Positions 44,104 through 50,974 of a stretch of 64,000 bases of DNA are shown piece by piece. How positions within the stretch are numbered: the first letter of the stretch is position 1; the number at the start of each line of letters is the position of its first letter. Below the pieces are notes generated by a model, which searched no databases, had not been told where the DNA came from, and worked only from the letters and a program-made list of their open reading frames with translations. The stretch covers positions 1-64,000 of the IMG/VR virus record IMGVR_UViG_3300013233_000235; one strand, 5' to 3'. This stretch comes from a virus. The position numbers and the translations under genes are program-made.

Positions 44104-44277
44104 ATGTTAGCTTTGGATACTGACAAGGTTATGGCAATTGATTGCCGCCTTGTGTACATGGAGACCCTGCCAGAATGGCAGGGTTGTAGAAAGGTCTGCA
44201 CCATATGTGGTGCAGACACCTGCACCCTAAAGGGTGCAGACGTAATGGACCTGCGAAAGCAGGTCCATGGTGAATAG
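44104..44277 (+). CDS. Open frame across hairpin array, 57 aa
   Basis: ATG 44104 is preceded by GGAG, which supports translation. The product has a CTICGADTC cysteine cluster. But the frame lies over five consecutive hairpins and its amino acid sequence repeats because the stems do, so it may be a small structured-mRNA protein or a chance frame in a non-coding RNA. Both readings are kept. Confidence 0.4.
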   Translation: MLALDTDKVMAIDCRLVYMETLPEWQGCRKVCTICGADTCTLKGADVMDLRKQVHGE

Positions 44278-44300
44278 CCCTTCGGGGCTTTCTTTTTTTA
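44276..44300 (+). terminator. Rho-independent terminator
   Basis: AGCCC-TTCG-GGGCT followed by TTCTTTTTTT. It ends the hairpin array transcript. Confidence 0.9.
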
Positions 44301-44780
44301 TTGGAGAATACCATCCTTAAAATACTGATATGTCTGATGTTGTTACCCATCCCCTGCCGTAGTGAGATACCCAGTATGGCCACCACAGCTAACTACAACG
44401 GGTCTGCACTATTGGATGCCATGGCCCCCAGGGTTGAGTACCGCGCGTTCCAGGATGGGCGGCTACCTAACATAACCTGTTGGGTCGGTTTCCCTGTACG
44501 TGGGCGCAGACGTTTAGGTGCCGGTGACAAATATGAGGTGATTGGCTTGCCCAGCATGGATTGTGCCAGGTTATCCACAAAACCTGTTGTTAATATGCCG
44601 GCAGTACCCACCCGGTGGAATATCCTGTTATCTAAACGGGATGCGGCGTGGTTAACCCCATACAAGTTAGGTGCGGTTTACGACACCATCAACCGCACAC
44701 TTGTATACACCCTACACAGGGGTCCTTACACGCGCGGTGATACGGGTAGGATCATTATATCCGTGGTGCCAATGCTGTGA
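44301..44780 (+). CDS. Putative exported protein, unclear start
   Basis: A frame of up to 159 codons. A strong GGAG (44303-44306) lies inside its first codons, yet no ATG, GTG or TTG stands at the right distance: the codon at the expected place is ATC (44313). TTG 44301 has no ribosome-binding site and ATG 44337 would cut into a hydrophobic leader (LKILICLMLLPIPCRS) that looks like a signal peptide. The mature part is beta-rich with two cysteines. Either ATC or another weak codon is used, or the start has decayed. Function unknown. Confidence 0.5.
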   Translation: MENTILKILICLMLLPIPCRSEIPSMATTANYNGSALLDAMAPRVEYRAFQDGRLPNITCWVGFPVRGRRRLGAGDKYEVIGLPSMDCARLSTKPVVNMPAVPTRWNILLSKRDAAWLTPYKLGAVYDTINRTLVYTLHRGPYTRGDTGRIIISVVPML

Positions 44781-44798
44781 TCAATAATTTTTCAGAAC

Positions 44799-44806
44799 TA
44801 TATAAC
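44799..44806 (+). promoter_or_regulatory. Early promoter TATATAAC
   Basis: GAACTATATAACTTGTATG context. AAGAGA 44814-44819 pairs with TCTCTT 44828-44833 at the transcript start. No cassette terminator precedes this copy. Confidence 0.75.
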
Positions 44807-44849
44807 TTGTATGAAGAGACATCTTGATCTCTTGTATAGGAGTTTAGTT

Positions 44850-44954
44850 ATGAGTGACTTATTTTCTGCTGTCCGTGCCGTTGTAGTACTATCCACCATC
44901 ATCGTAGGTGGCTGGTGGGTTGCCAACAATGGTGCGATTTTCTACATCCACTAA
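44850..44954 (+). CDS. Small membrane protein, 34 aa
   Basis: ATG 44850 after AGGAGTTTAGTT, the standard cassette start. One hydrophobic helix (about 5-24). In frame with the leader ATG at 44811, which is not taken as the start because it lies in the promoter-hairpin element. Function unknown. Confidence 0.6.
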   Translation: MSDLFSAVRAVVVLSTIIVGGWWVANNGAIFYIH

Positions 44955-44967
44955 TGAGGAATACCCC

Positions 44968-45078
44968 ATGTTTAAATGTTTTAAGACCCTGGCGGTGCTG
45001 GCATTTGCTGCTATCACCATCATCATGTCACTGCGATACGGGTGCGCTCGCACCATCCCTAAGGGGTGCTCTGACTAA
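44968..45078 (+). CDS. Small hydrophobic protein, 36 aa
   Basis: ATG 44968 after GAGGAATACCCC. It begins with a Lys-containing start and a hydrophobic stretch (TLAVLAFAAITIIMSL), then a cysteine-containing tail, like a signal anchor. Function unknown. Confidence 0.55.
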   Translation: MFKCFKTLAVLAFAAITIIMSLRYGCARTIPKGCSD

Positions 45079-45086
45079 CTAACCAA

Positions 45087-45114
45087 AACCCCCCTGCATT
45101 CGTGCAGGGGGGTT
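45087..45114 (+). other. GC-rich hairpin abutting a start codon
   Basis: AACCCCCCTGCA pairs perfectly with TGCAGGGGGGTT over a TTCG loop (12 bp). The next base is the A of ATG 45115. No T-run follows. Confidence 0.75.
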
Positions 45115-45417
45115 ATGAGGGCTATGATGATTACATCAGCAAGTGGCGTGTTTGTAGCTAGATCGGCCGATGGCACGTGGGGTGTCACTGACCCCGATGG
45201 TCGGTACGAAGGGTTGGCCTGCGATACCCTATGGTTGTTTGGTAATGCCATGTTACTAACAACCACTTTCTTCATAGTGGCTGGTGGGCCGATGGTTTGG
45301 GCACCAGTGGGTGTAACGTTTGACTCTGTGGAAATAACCTGCTGTGGGGAAAGCTTCTCTGTAACAGGGTACTACGGGGTGAATACCGTCCGCTGGGTTT
45401 GTGAGGTACGCATGTGA
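45115..45417 (+). CDS. Hypothetical protein, 100 aa
   Basis: Starts at ATG 45115 or at ATG 45124/45127 a few codons later; the first would abut the hairpin. It is beta-rich with a hydrophobic middle segment (about 43-62) and several cysteines near the C-terminus. Its TGA overlaps the GTG start of the HAD gene. Function unknown. Confidence 0.6.
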   Translation: MRAMMITSASGVFVARSADGTWGVTDPDGRYEGLACDTLWLFGNAMLLTTTFFIVAGGPMVWAPVGVTFDSVEITCCGESFSVTGYYGVNTVRWVCEVRM

Positions 45418-45827
45418 GTAACTTCATTTTCTGTGACATCGATGGGGTGCTTAGGAAATACCCACACGACCACCCGCATATGGCTGTGGATGATCACACC
45501 CCGGGGAGATTGGAAACGATGCTTAGGGTACTCGATGCTAAGCTTGTTATAACGAGCAGTTGGAACTTTGGGAAAACCCCCCAGAGCATGCGCAGTGCCC
45601 TTTGGAAATTGGGTATGCAATCTAAGGTAGATTTCCTGACGAAGGATAGCGGGAATGGTAGGGCGGCTGATATAAGTGCATTTCTGGATACCCATCCAGA
45701 GGTGTCCCAGTATGCCGTATTGGATGATGATAGGGATGTGTTAAATATCCCCAATAGCTTTTTAATAGATGGCAATGTTGGGCTGTCTGATAACGATGTG
45801 GAACGGGTAGTTAAATCCTTCCGCTAA
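45414..45827 (+). CDS. HAD-family phosphatase-like protein
   Basis: A 137-residue protein with HAD motif I CDIDGVL (Asp8, Asp10), motif II TSSW (47-50) and motif III/IV LDDDRD (104-106). The short length and the ITSSW form resemble the small HAD domains found in RNA-repair 'Swiss Army Knife' proteins and in many phage proteins, which act as nucleotide or polynucleotide phosphatases. GTG 45414 is the start, in a GTGA overlap. The substrate is not known. It sits among early genes, so it might act on nucleic acid ends. Confidence 0.75.
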   Translation: MSNFIFCDIDGVLRKYPHDHPHMAVDDHTPGRLETMLRVLDAKLVITSSWNFGKTPQSMRSALWKLGMQSKVDFLTKDSGNGRAADISAFLDTHPEVSQYAVLDDDRDVLNIPNSFLIDGNVGLSDNDVERVVKSFR

Positions 45828-45838
45828 GGAGTTTAGTT

Positions 45839-46015
45839 ATGAGTAGATTTATCCGCAGTGTTACATGCATAGTACCTAGATCCAACGGGGGTGGTTACAA
45901 ACGCGGGGTGATGGTCACGTACGCTGCCGATGGTACATCGAGCAATCGTGGCCCCATACCAGTGGTTGTGCCGAAACCGGAGCGGCTGGCCCTTCGCGGG
46001 CTTGCCCCTAAGTAA
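45839..46015 (+). CDS. Small basic protein, 58 aa
   Basis: ATG 45839 behind AAGGAGTTTAGTT. It is rich in Arg, Lys, Gly and Pro and ends at a cassette terminator. The start context is the same as in promoter-cassette genes, though no promoter lies directly before it. Function unknown. Confidence 0.65.
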   Translation: MSRFIRSVTCIVPRSNGGGYKRGVMVTYAADGTSSNRGPIPVVVPKPERLALRGLAPK

Positions 46016-46021
46016 TAAGTC

Positions 46022-46047
46022 AGCCCCTTCGGGGGCTTTCTTTTTTA
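46022..46047 (+). terminator. Terminator, cassette copy 2
   Basis: AGCCCC-TTCG-GGGGCT with TTCTTTTTT. Confidence 0.93.
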
Positions 46048-46071
46048 TTTGTTTCCATACATTCTTAGAAC

Positions 46072-46079
46072 TATATAAC
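46072..46079 (+). promoter_or_regulatory. Early promoter TATATAAC
   Basis: GAACTATATAACTAATATG context, followed by the AAGAGA/TCTCTT hairpin (46087-46106) and AGGAGTTTAGTTATG. Confidence 0.78.
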
Positions 46080-46122
46080 TAATATGAAGAGACACTTTGA
46101 TCTCTTGTATAGGAGTTTAGTT

Positions 46123-46818
46123 ATGAGTAGAGTACTGGGTGTATTAAATAGTTACCGGCACCGGGTGTTGCAAATGCGTGGGATCAGTACGTATGAGTTT
46201 ATCAAAGCGGTTGGCACAGACTGGGTGAGTACCTCTATCAGCAAGCGGGTAGGTAAGCACCCGCCCGTGTTGATACATTCAGAGGATGGCGAGGTGGAGA
46301 TCCACATAGCCTACATCCGCCCGGTGTACCCGGATACGCAGGGTGTGATCTTACACATCCGTGTTAAGGACAAGCCCGCGCAATTCCGATTTATGAAGAA
46401 CGCCACATTTTTCCACACGCCGGGGCATAGTGGGTTTATAATCGGTGACAATCTGGTGGATGTGCGTGACACCACCGCCTACATCAGCCGCATATACAAC
46501 CAAGAGCCGTACGCGGTGACTGTGACGAACCTGTTGGTGGGTTCTCTATCTGTTGAATTACTAGATACCAAAGAAGTGACCTACCCGCTACCAACCGATG
46601 TAGATCTGGGGACGGTATGCGCCAAGCAGTGGCTCATAGGCGACAAGGTCGTGATGCACACTTATACCGCAGATGGTTCTACCCTTCTTGCCGCAGAACA
46701 CCATGGTCGGTGGAAGGTGCTGGGGTGGGAGTATGGTGATGCCACGGTACGCGAGGCCGTCGCATTCGGCAACATGTGCATGCCTAAGTTAAATTCTAAA
46801 CTGGACAATCCGACATAA
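46123..46818 (+). CDS. Early-cassette protein, 231 aa
   Basis: ATG 46123 is set by AGGAG; an in-frame ATG at 46084 belongs to the promoter-hairpin element and would add a false MKRHFDLL start. The first 50 residues are helical and basic; the rest is beta-rich with Asp/Gly turns. It is terminated by a cassette terminator, so it forms a single-gene early unit. Function unknown. Confidence 0.72.
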   Translation: MSRVLGVLNSYRHRVLQMRGISTYEFIKAVGTDWVSTSISKRVGKHPPVLIHSEDGEVEIHIAYIRPVYPDTQGVILHIRVKDKPAQFRFMKNATFFHTPGHSGFIIGDNLVDVRDTTAYISRIYNQEPYAVTVTNLLVGSLSVELLDTKEVTYPLPTDVDLGTVCAKQWLIGDKVVMHTYTADGSTLLAAEHHGRWKVLGWEYGDATVREAVAFGNMCMPKLNSKLDNPT

Positions 46819-46822
46819 GGAC

Positions 46823-46848
46823 AGCCCCTTCGGGGGCTTTCTTTTTTA
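46823..46848 (+). terminator. Terminator, cassette copy 3
   Basis: AGCCCC-TTCG-GGGGCT with TTCTTTTTT. Confidence 0.93.
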
Positions 46849-46872
46849 TTTGTTTCACCCATGTGTAAGAAC

Positions 46873-46880
46873 TATATAAC
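46873..46880 (+). promoter_or_regulatory. Early promoter TATATAAC
   Basis: GAACTATATAACTTGTATG context with hairpin AAGAGA 46888-46893 / TCTCTT 46902-46907. Confidence 0.78.
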
Positions 46881-46925
46881 TTGTATGAAGAGACACTTTG
46901 ATCTCTTATTGTGAAGGATGTTGAT

Positions 46926-47126
46926 ATGAATGCGTTACTAGCGGTGTTTGTCTGCGTGCTGACAGATGGGCTGTTGTGGGTATCCCTGACACCATATGTG
47001 GTATCTCCCGCGGATGTGTTTATCCGGATTGTGTTACCTGGCGCCACCATTGTGGGGCTGTACACTAGCCGTGCAATATTGCACACCCAATCCCAACTTG
47101 GAGGTAAAAAGAAATGTTATACTTAG
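46926..47126 (+). CDS. Membrane protein, 66 aa
   Basis: ATG 46926 is placed by GAAGGA seven bases before it; GTG 46911 is an alternative. Two hydrophobic segments (about 4-22 and 33-50). It overlaps the next gene by 13 bases. Function unknown. Confidence 0.65.
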   Translation: MNALLAVFVCVLTDGLLWVSLTPYVVSPADVFIRIVLPGATIVGLYTSRAILHTQSQLGGKKKCYT

Positions 47127-47626
47127 TGCTGCATAGTCTAATAACCGCTGGGGTGTTGTACATCACCCACCTCGTTATATCCGACTACCTTGAGAGGCTG
47201 TCAGCCACAGCCGGTGAGGATGTATTCACACTGCTATCTGATTGGCATACCGGGGTATCCCGCCATCAGATTATGCCACTACCATGTGTGTACCCATATG
47301 GTGGCCGGTGGTTTAGCCCTGCCGTGCCACCGGCGGCCATTTCAGAAGCTGTACGCGCATATCTAATGGCGGATAAGTCGGGGTTCTATCGGCGGTATAA
47401 GTTACTACGGGCGGCCATGAAAGATGCTAGGGCCACGGTAATTCTTATAGGGGAACTTACAGAAAAGGCTTACAGCATAGCTGAGATCTGGGATGAGGGC
47501 ACGTTCCGGATGTATCCTGGATTAAAGCGTACGCCCATTTCAGGTGACTGCTACGTTGGTAACTGGGGTGGTAAACTGTGTTACGACCGGCCCATGGTCC
47601 GGATGTGCTTGGAAACCATCTCATAA
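47114..47626 (+). CDS. Hypothetical protein with N-terminal anchor, 170 aa
   Basis: ATG 47114 follows GGAGGT. A hydrophobic N-terminal helix (about 2-22) suggests membrane anchoring. The soluble part is mixed helix and strand, with basic residues near 95-115. It shares an early unit with the preceding small membrane protein. Function unknown. Confidence 0.68.
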   Translation: MLYLVLHSLITAGVLYITHLVISDYLERLSATAGEDVFTLLSDWHTGVSRHQIMPLPCVYPYGGRWFSPAVPPAAISEAVRAYLMADKSGFYRRYKLLRAAMKDARATVILIGELTEKAYSIAEIWDEGTFRMYPGLKRTPISGDCYVGNWGGKLCYDRPMVRMCLETIS

Positions 47627-47630
47627 AGAC

Positions 47631-47654
47631 AGCCCCTTCGGGGCTTTCTTTTTT
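47631..47654 (+). terminator. Rho-independent terminator
   Basis: AGCCCC-TTCG-GGGCT with a TTCTTTTTT tail; one G shorter than the other cassette copies. Confidence 0.9.
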
Positions 47655-47686
47655 ATGTAAATCTGGAATCAACGTATTTTCAATGA

Positions 47687-47694
47687 CATATAAC
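47687..47694 (+). promoter_or_regulatory. Early promoter CATATAAC
   Basis: TGACATATAACTAAAATG, then GATATA 47702-47707 / TATATC 47720-47725 and TGGCT 47730-47734 / AGCCA 47739-47743 hairpins before AGGAG. Confidence 0.7.
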
Positions 47695-47754
47695 TAAAAT
47701 GGATATAGGCGTTTTGACTTATATCACTATGGCTTAACAGCCAGGAGATTTACC

Positions 47755-48291
47755 ATGAGTGATTTCACAGTAACAGATTTCGGCTTCGTTTCTATGTCTT
47801 CAAAAGAGTTGGATGTCGCCGGAACTACCGGTGCTACACTCGGCTCCGTGGCATACGGCTACAGCCTACCCACCAAGGCGGTCATGGTTCGCCACGGGTG
47901 GAGACTCACCGTCGTGGCCACCGGTGGAATGGGTAACTGCGGAGTGGGTATCCTGACCCCCGCCTCCGCGCGAACGCGGGCCATTCACTTGGCGGCATAC
48001 ACCGATCGTTGGTCAGATCAGTTGGGCTGCGCACCATCGGAGCTGTATAATTTCTACGACGTAGTAAAAAGCACCAGATTTGGTTGGGAGGTGCTTGGAT
48101 GGGTAATCGCCAATCCCTCCACCGATGTGTGGGTGAGTTACCCCGGCCAGGGTCGCGGGGTAAACAACTGGCGTGAGGCATCCGCCTCACGCAAGGATCT
48201 GTTGGATGGATTCAGTGTACCAAGACTCGATGCTATGCACACGCTGGTGCAATCGTTAGAGAGCTGCCTGGTTGAAAAATACCTAGCCTAA
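47755..48291 (+). CDS. Hypothetical early protein, 178 aa
   Basis: ATG 47755 after AGGAGATTTACC. A soluble, glycine- and serine-rich, apparently beta-rich N-terminal half and a helical C-terminus. It is a single-gene early unit with its own promoter and terminator. No motif recognised. Confidence 0.72.
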   Translation: MSDFTVTDFGFVSMSSKELDVAGTTGATLGSVAYGYSLPTKAVMVRHGWRLTVVATGGMGNCGVGILTPASARTRAIHLAAYTDRWSDQLGCAPSELYNFYDVVKSTRFGWEVLGWVIANPSTDVWVSYPGQGRGVNNWREASASRKDLLDGFSVPRLDAMHTLVQSLESCLVEKYLA

Positions 48292-48295
48292 AGAC

Positions 48296-48321
48296 AGCCC
48301 CTTCGGGGGCTTTCTTTTTTA
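48296..48321 (+). terminator. Rho-independent terminator
   Basis: AGCCCC-TTCG-GGGGCT with a T-run. The usual ATTTGTTTC follows but no promoter, so this is a half-cassette. Confidence 0.93.
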
Positions 48322-48392
48322 TTTGTTTCCATCAATTATCGTAAGGGGTTATGTTTTATGTACACTTACCATATCAACCACCGGAGTCAATC

Positions 48393-49046
48393 GTGAGCAA
48401 GTTATTAATAATCTACATCCGCGCAGCTGTAATCGCGGTATTACTTACGCCGTTCGTGCTACCAATCTTAAGTTATATTCCCACCCACCTACTCGTCCCC
48501 GGGGTTGCGCTACAAGTGGGGTTGGGTTTAATCCTAGCCCTACTACTCAACCGCCCTGACGCCGCCATCGATTCAAATACCCCCGATCGGCTGAAAGAGT
48601 TATTCCTGGATGGTGGGTATGGTTTGAACACACCACTGGTGTTAATCATCGGCAGTCGACGCATAACCATCTCCAGCCCATACGCCGTTGCGGATACATT
48701 GACTGCGGAGATGTGTCGCCGTACCATCTTAGGCAACCGGGTCATTAGTAAGCGTGTGTCAGCCCAGGTGGTAGACGGGATAAAGAGTATTGCACAGTTG
48801 ATCCGGTATAAGCGGCGTTTTGAATCTCACGCGGCCGAGTTGAAGAAACGCACTCCCAACATCCGTAGAAAACTTATTAAACGTCGCGGTGCCCTATCCA
48901 GATGGCCCAGCATGGGTTATCTGGGTGAGGTAATTGATTTTTATAAAGGGCCTGCCAATCTGGTATCACCAGAAGTCGAGTTGGAAGATATCGAGGGTAT
49001 GATGAGTACACTAACACATATTAGCGAATTAGGATTATCTAAATGA
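48393..49046 (+). CDS. Membrane protein, paralogue A
   Basis: A 217-residue protein. GTG 48393 is preferred because GGAG lies six bases upstream; ATG 48351 would add 14 residues. Two N-terminal transmembrane helices (about 5-27 and 33-50). The soluble part contains ADTLTAEMCRRTILGNR and a following GIKSIAQLI, which match the next larger protein in order and spacing, so the two are tandem paralogues. A basic helical region lies about 140-170. Function unknown. Confidence 0.68.
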   Translation: MSKLLIIYIRAAVIAVLLTPFVLPILSYIPTHLLVPGVALQVGLGLILALLLNRPDAAIDSNTPDRLKELFLDGGYGLNTPLVLIIGSRRITISSPYAVADTLTAEMCRRTILGNRVISKRVSAQVVDGIKSIAQLIRYKRRFESHAAELKKRTPNIRRKLIKRRGALSRWPSMGYLGEVIDFYKGPANLVSPEVELEDIEGMMSTLTHISELGLSK

Positions 49047-49093
49047 GTAGCGCTATTACGATCCTGCTGCCACTGGTGGGGTACGATCTATGA
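49043..49093 (+). CDS. Possible 16-residue coupling frame
   Basis: A frame whose ATG overlaps the stop of paralogue A (ATGA) and whose stop overlaps the ATG of paralogue B (ATGA). It may only carry ribosomes from one gene to the next. The product is short and hydrophobic. Confidence 0.35.
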   Translation: MSSAITILLPLVGYDL

Positions 49094-49689
49094 ACTGTTA
49101 CCGCGATGTGTTAGTTTGGCTCATACGTGTGTGTGTCTTTCTAGGCCTGTATGTGGTGTTTTTCGGCGACCCTAGATTCCTGCCGCCATTAGACCAAGTG
49201 AGTGCTCTGGCATATGCCATGTTCTTAAGTCTGCTTATGCAGAGGTCTACAGTGGTAGTACCTATGCATTTAGTGGTTGACGTTAGTCAGTTATTTAATG
49301 CCACGTGTAGCAGTTCCACTGAACCGTTAGTGGTACGCCACCGGCGTGGGCTTAGCGTCATATACACAGTTGCCGGCATACAAGACACGCTTAATAGGGA
49401 CTTGTGCAGGACCACCATTCTGGGCAACAGGCAGCTTGACGGGCCGTTGGTGGACGAGTTCATCATAGGTCTGTCCCACTTGCGTAGCCGGGCTTATAAT
49501 GTTAATGAGTTGCTGGGTATGGTGGACGATGCCTATAAATCCGGAGCGCCATTGCCGAAACTAGGTGACCCCGTCCTACACAGGCTGATGCACAGCCTTA
49601 TCCGCGCCGACCCAGTTGATCGGAGGCTGATTGTGGCCGGCATCAGTGATGGCGACGTTGGATTATTATCGGAGGTCTTATGTCCGTAA
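49090..49689 (+). CDS. Membrane protein, paralogue B
   Basis: A 199-residue protein with two N-terminal hydrophobic segments (about 8-25 and 36-52) and a soluble domain containing QDTLNRDLCRTTILGNR, then a helical C-terminus. It resembles paralogue A in the TILGNR segment and overall plan. Function unknown. Confidence 0.7.
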   Translation: MNCYRDVLVWLIRVCVFLGLYVVFFGDPRFLPPLDQVSALAYAMFLSLLMQRSTVVVPMHLVVDVSQLFNATCSSSTEPLVVRHRRGLSVIYTVAGIQDTLNRDLCRTTILGNRQLDGPLVDEFIIGLSHLRSRAYNVNELLGMVDDAYKSGAPLPKLGDPVLHRLMHSLIRADPVDRRLIVAGISDGDVGLLSEVLCP

Positions 49690-49745
49690 ACTACATCCGG
49701 TTGGGTACACCTAACCACACATTGGAGAGTCGTGATGGTGCGTGA
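49680..49745 (+). CDS. Possible 21-residue peptide
   Basis: ATG 49680 is preceded by a strong GGAGG and overlaps the end of paralogue B in another frame. It overlaps the next small frame. It could be a leader or coupling peptide. Confidence 0.35.
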   Translation: MSVNYIRLGTPNHTLESRDGA

Positions 49746-49833
49746 CGCTGCGGTATGGGTATTTATCATGAGTGGGTTCGTCTCGATGATCTCTGTGATA
49801 GTGCTGCTATACAAGGGACGTAAAAATAAGTAG
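49735..49833 (+). CDS. Small membrane protein, 32 aa
   Basis: ATG 49735 after GGAGAG. One transmembrane helix (about 6-25) and a basic tail (KGRKNK). It ends just before the bidirectional terminator. Function unknown. Confidence 0.5.
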   Translation: MVRDAAVWVFIMSGFVSMISVIVLLYKGRKNK

Positions 49834-49835
49834 CT

Positions 49836-49872
49836 ATATAAGACGACGGGCGTTTTGCCCGTCGTCTTATAT
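49836..49872. terminator. Bidirectional terminator
   Basis: A 16-bp perfect stem (ATATAAGACGACGGGC with its complement, GTTTT loop) between the convergent plus-strand small genes and minus-strand nrdB. Confidence 0.88.
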
Positions 49873-49880
49873 GTGCTTTG

Positions 49881-50960
49881 TTACTCGTCCCAGTTTAATG
49901 CTGAACCAGTTTGGTATTCCGTGACCTTCGTTTCAAAGAAGTTTTTTTCTTTTCGGATGTTAGCCTGCTCATCCAGCCATGGTAGTGCCGATTCTGCCCC
50001 TGGGAATGGCTCTTTGATCTCAAGCGCTCTCGCCCTACGGTTGGCTATATATCTGAACTGGGCTATGTGGCTATCCGAATCATACCCAAGTATCCCTGTT
50101 GGCAAGATGTATTTAGCATAATCGTGTTCCACACGTTCGGACTCCGACCACATCTCATCTAGCTCGGATTGGATAAGTACCACGTTTTCTTCCAAGATGA
50201 TCTGCTTAATGACTCGGATGCCAAATGTGGCATGCATTGTTTCGTCTCGCATGATGTATTGTAGCTGCTCGGCTGTACCGCGCATGAGGCCTTTGCGCTG
50301 TAGTGCGAATATGGGGCTAAACCCATTATAGAACCAGCTACCTTCGAACACGCATGCAAAGAAGATATAACCCATGACGAACTTACGAAGCTGCTCAGGG
50401 TCTTCTAAGTCCATATCACTGCGCATGATACCGTTGAGTCGATCTGCGCTCATCTGTATCTTAGCGTTGATCTCAGGCACCACCCGGTACCTATTGTACA
50501 CCTCAGCCTGATCCAGTCCGAGGGTTTCAATGCAATGCTGGTATGTCCAACAATGCATCGCTTCTTCGTACACCTGTCTAGCCTGGTAGACCTGTAACTC
50601 GGGGGCGGACATCTTCTCCATGACTGCCAAACCTATGTTACGCATAGCCATTATATCAGACGTGGTTAAATAGGCCAGCACATTGACATAGAGGTGTCTC
50701 TCGGCCTCTGTAAGCTTGTGTTTGTAATCACTGATGTCATTAGTCATATTGATGTCTAACGGCGTCCAGTGGTTCTTATTAGCGTTTAAGAAGTATGTCC
50801 ACGCCCACGGGTATTTGAAAGGAGCTAACTGGTTGATATCCCCTTTACCATTGACTACCCGTTTATCATTGGCGGCTGTTGCAGATGTGCTACTTACAAC
50901 CTCTTTGGCGGGGGAGGTGGGTTTCTTATTCAACTTACCGAAATTTGTATCCCAATCCAT
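49881..50960 (-). CDS. nrdB: Ribonucleotide reductase small (beta) subunit
   Basis: A 359-residue class I subunit with the full di-metal ligand set: Asp102, Glu133, His136 (EAMH), Glu206, Glu240 and His243 (DETMH). Tyr140 stands four residues after His136, the position of the radical tyrosine (E. coli Tyr122). It would make the radical needed for conversion of ribonucleotides to deoxyribonucleotides. The large subunit is not next to it; it must be elsewhere in the genome or supplied by the host. AAGGAAA precedes ATG 50960. The first 45 residues are a polar extension. It is the second gene of a minus-strand pair. Confidence 0.93.
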   Translation of the reverse strand: MDWDTNFGKLNKKPTSPAKEVVSSTSATAANDKRVVNGKGDINQLAPFKYPWAWTYFLNANKNHWTPLDINMTNDISDYKHKLTEAERHLYVNVLAYLTTSDIMAMRNIGLAVMEKMSAPELQVYQARQVYEEAMHCWTYQHCIETLGLDQAEVYNRYRVVPEINAKIQMSADRLNGIMRSDMDLEDPEQLRKFVMGYIFFACVFEGSWFYNGFSPIFALQRKGLMRGTAEQLQYIMRDETMHATFGIRVIKQIILEENVVLIQSELDEMWSESERVEHDYAKYILPTGILGYDSDSHIAQFRYIANRRARALEIKEPFPGAESALPWLDEQANIRKEKNFFETKVTEYQTGSALNWDE

Positions 50961-50974
50961 CGATCTTTCCTTTG

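Larger units (their letters stand above)
44030..44300 (+). ncRNA. Candidate structured RNA of eight tandem hairpins
   Basis: Eight stem-loops follow one another from a promoter to a terminator. Stems: 44036-44044/44053-44061; 44070-44075/44082-44087; 44123-44128/44148-44153 with inner GGCAA/TTGCC; 44164-44171/44177-44184 (ACCCTGCC); 44194-44203/44208-44217 (GTCTGCACCA, TATG loop); 44220-44227/44232-44239 (CTGCACCC, TAAA loop); 44245-44254/44259-44268 (ATGGACCTGC, GAAA loop); and the terminator 44276-44289. The stems are perfect apart from single G-U pairs in the first two and an unpaired stretch in the third. GGTGCAGAC occurs twice (44209, 44233), so the arm at 44194 can pair with either. An open frame (44104-44277) crosses stems three to seven. 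No known RNA family is recognised. Structure is inferred from pairing alone. Confidence 0.65.

Noticed and set aside
44036-44289. Hairpin array as a tRNA cluster or CRISPR array
   Set aside because: Stems are simple hairpins without cloverleaf shape or CCA end, and there are no equal-length direct repeats with unique spacers.
49831-49845. TATATAAG resembling an early promoter
   Set aside because: Part of the perfect bidirectional terminator stem and followed by no gene on the plus strand.
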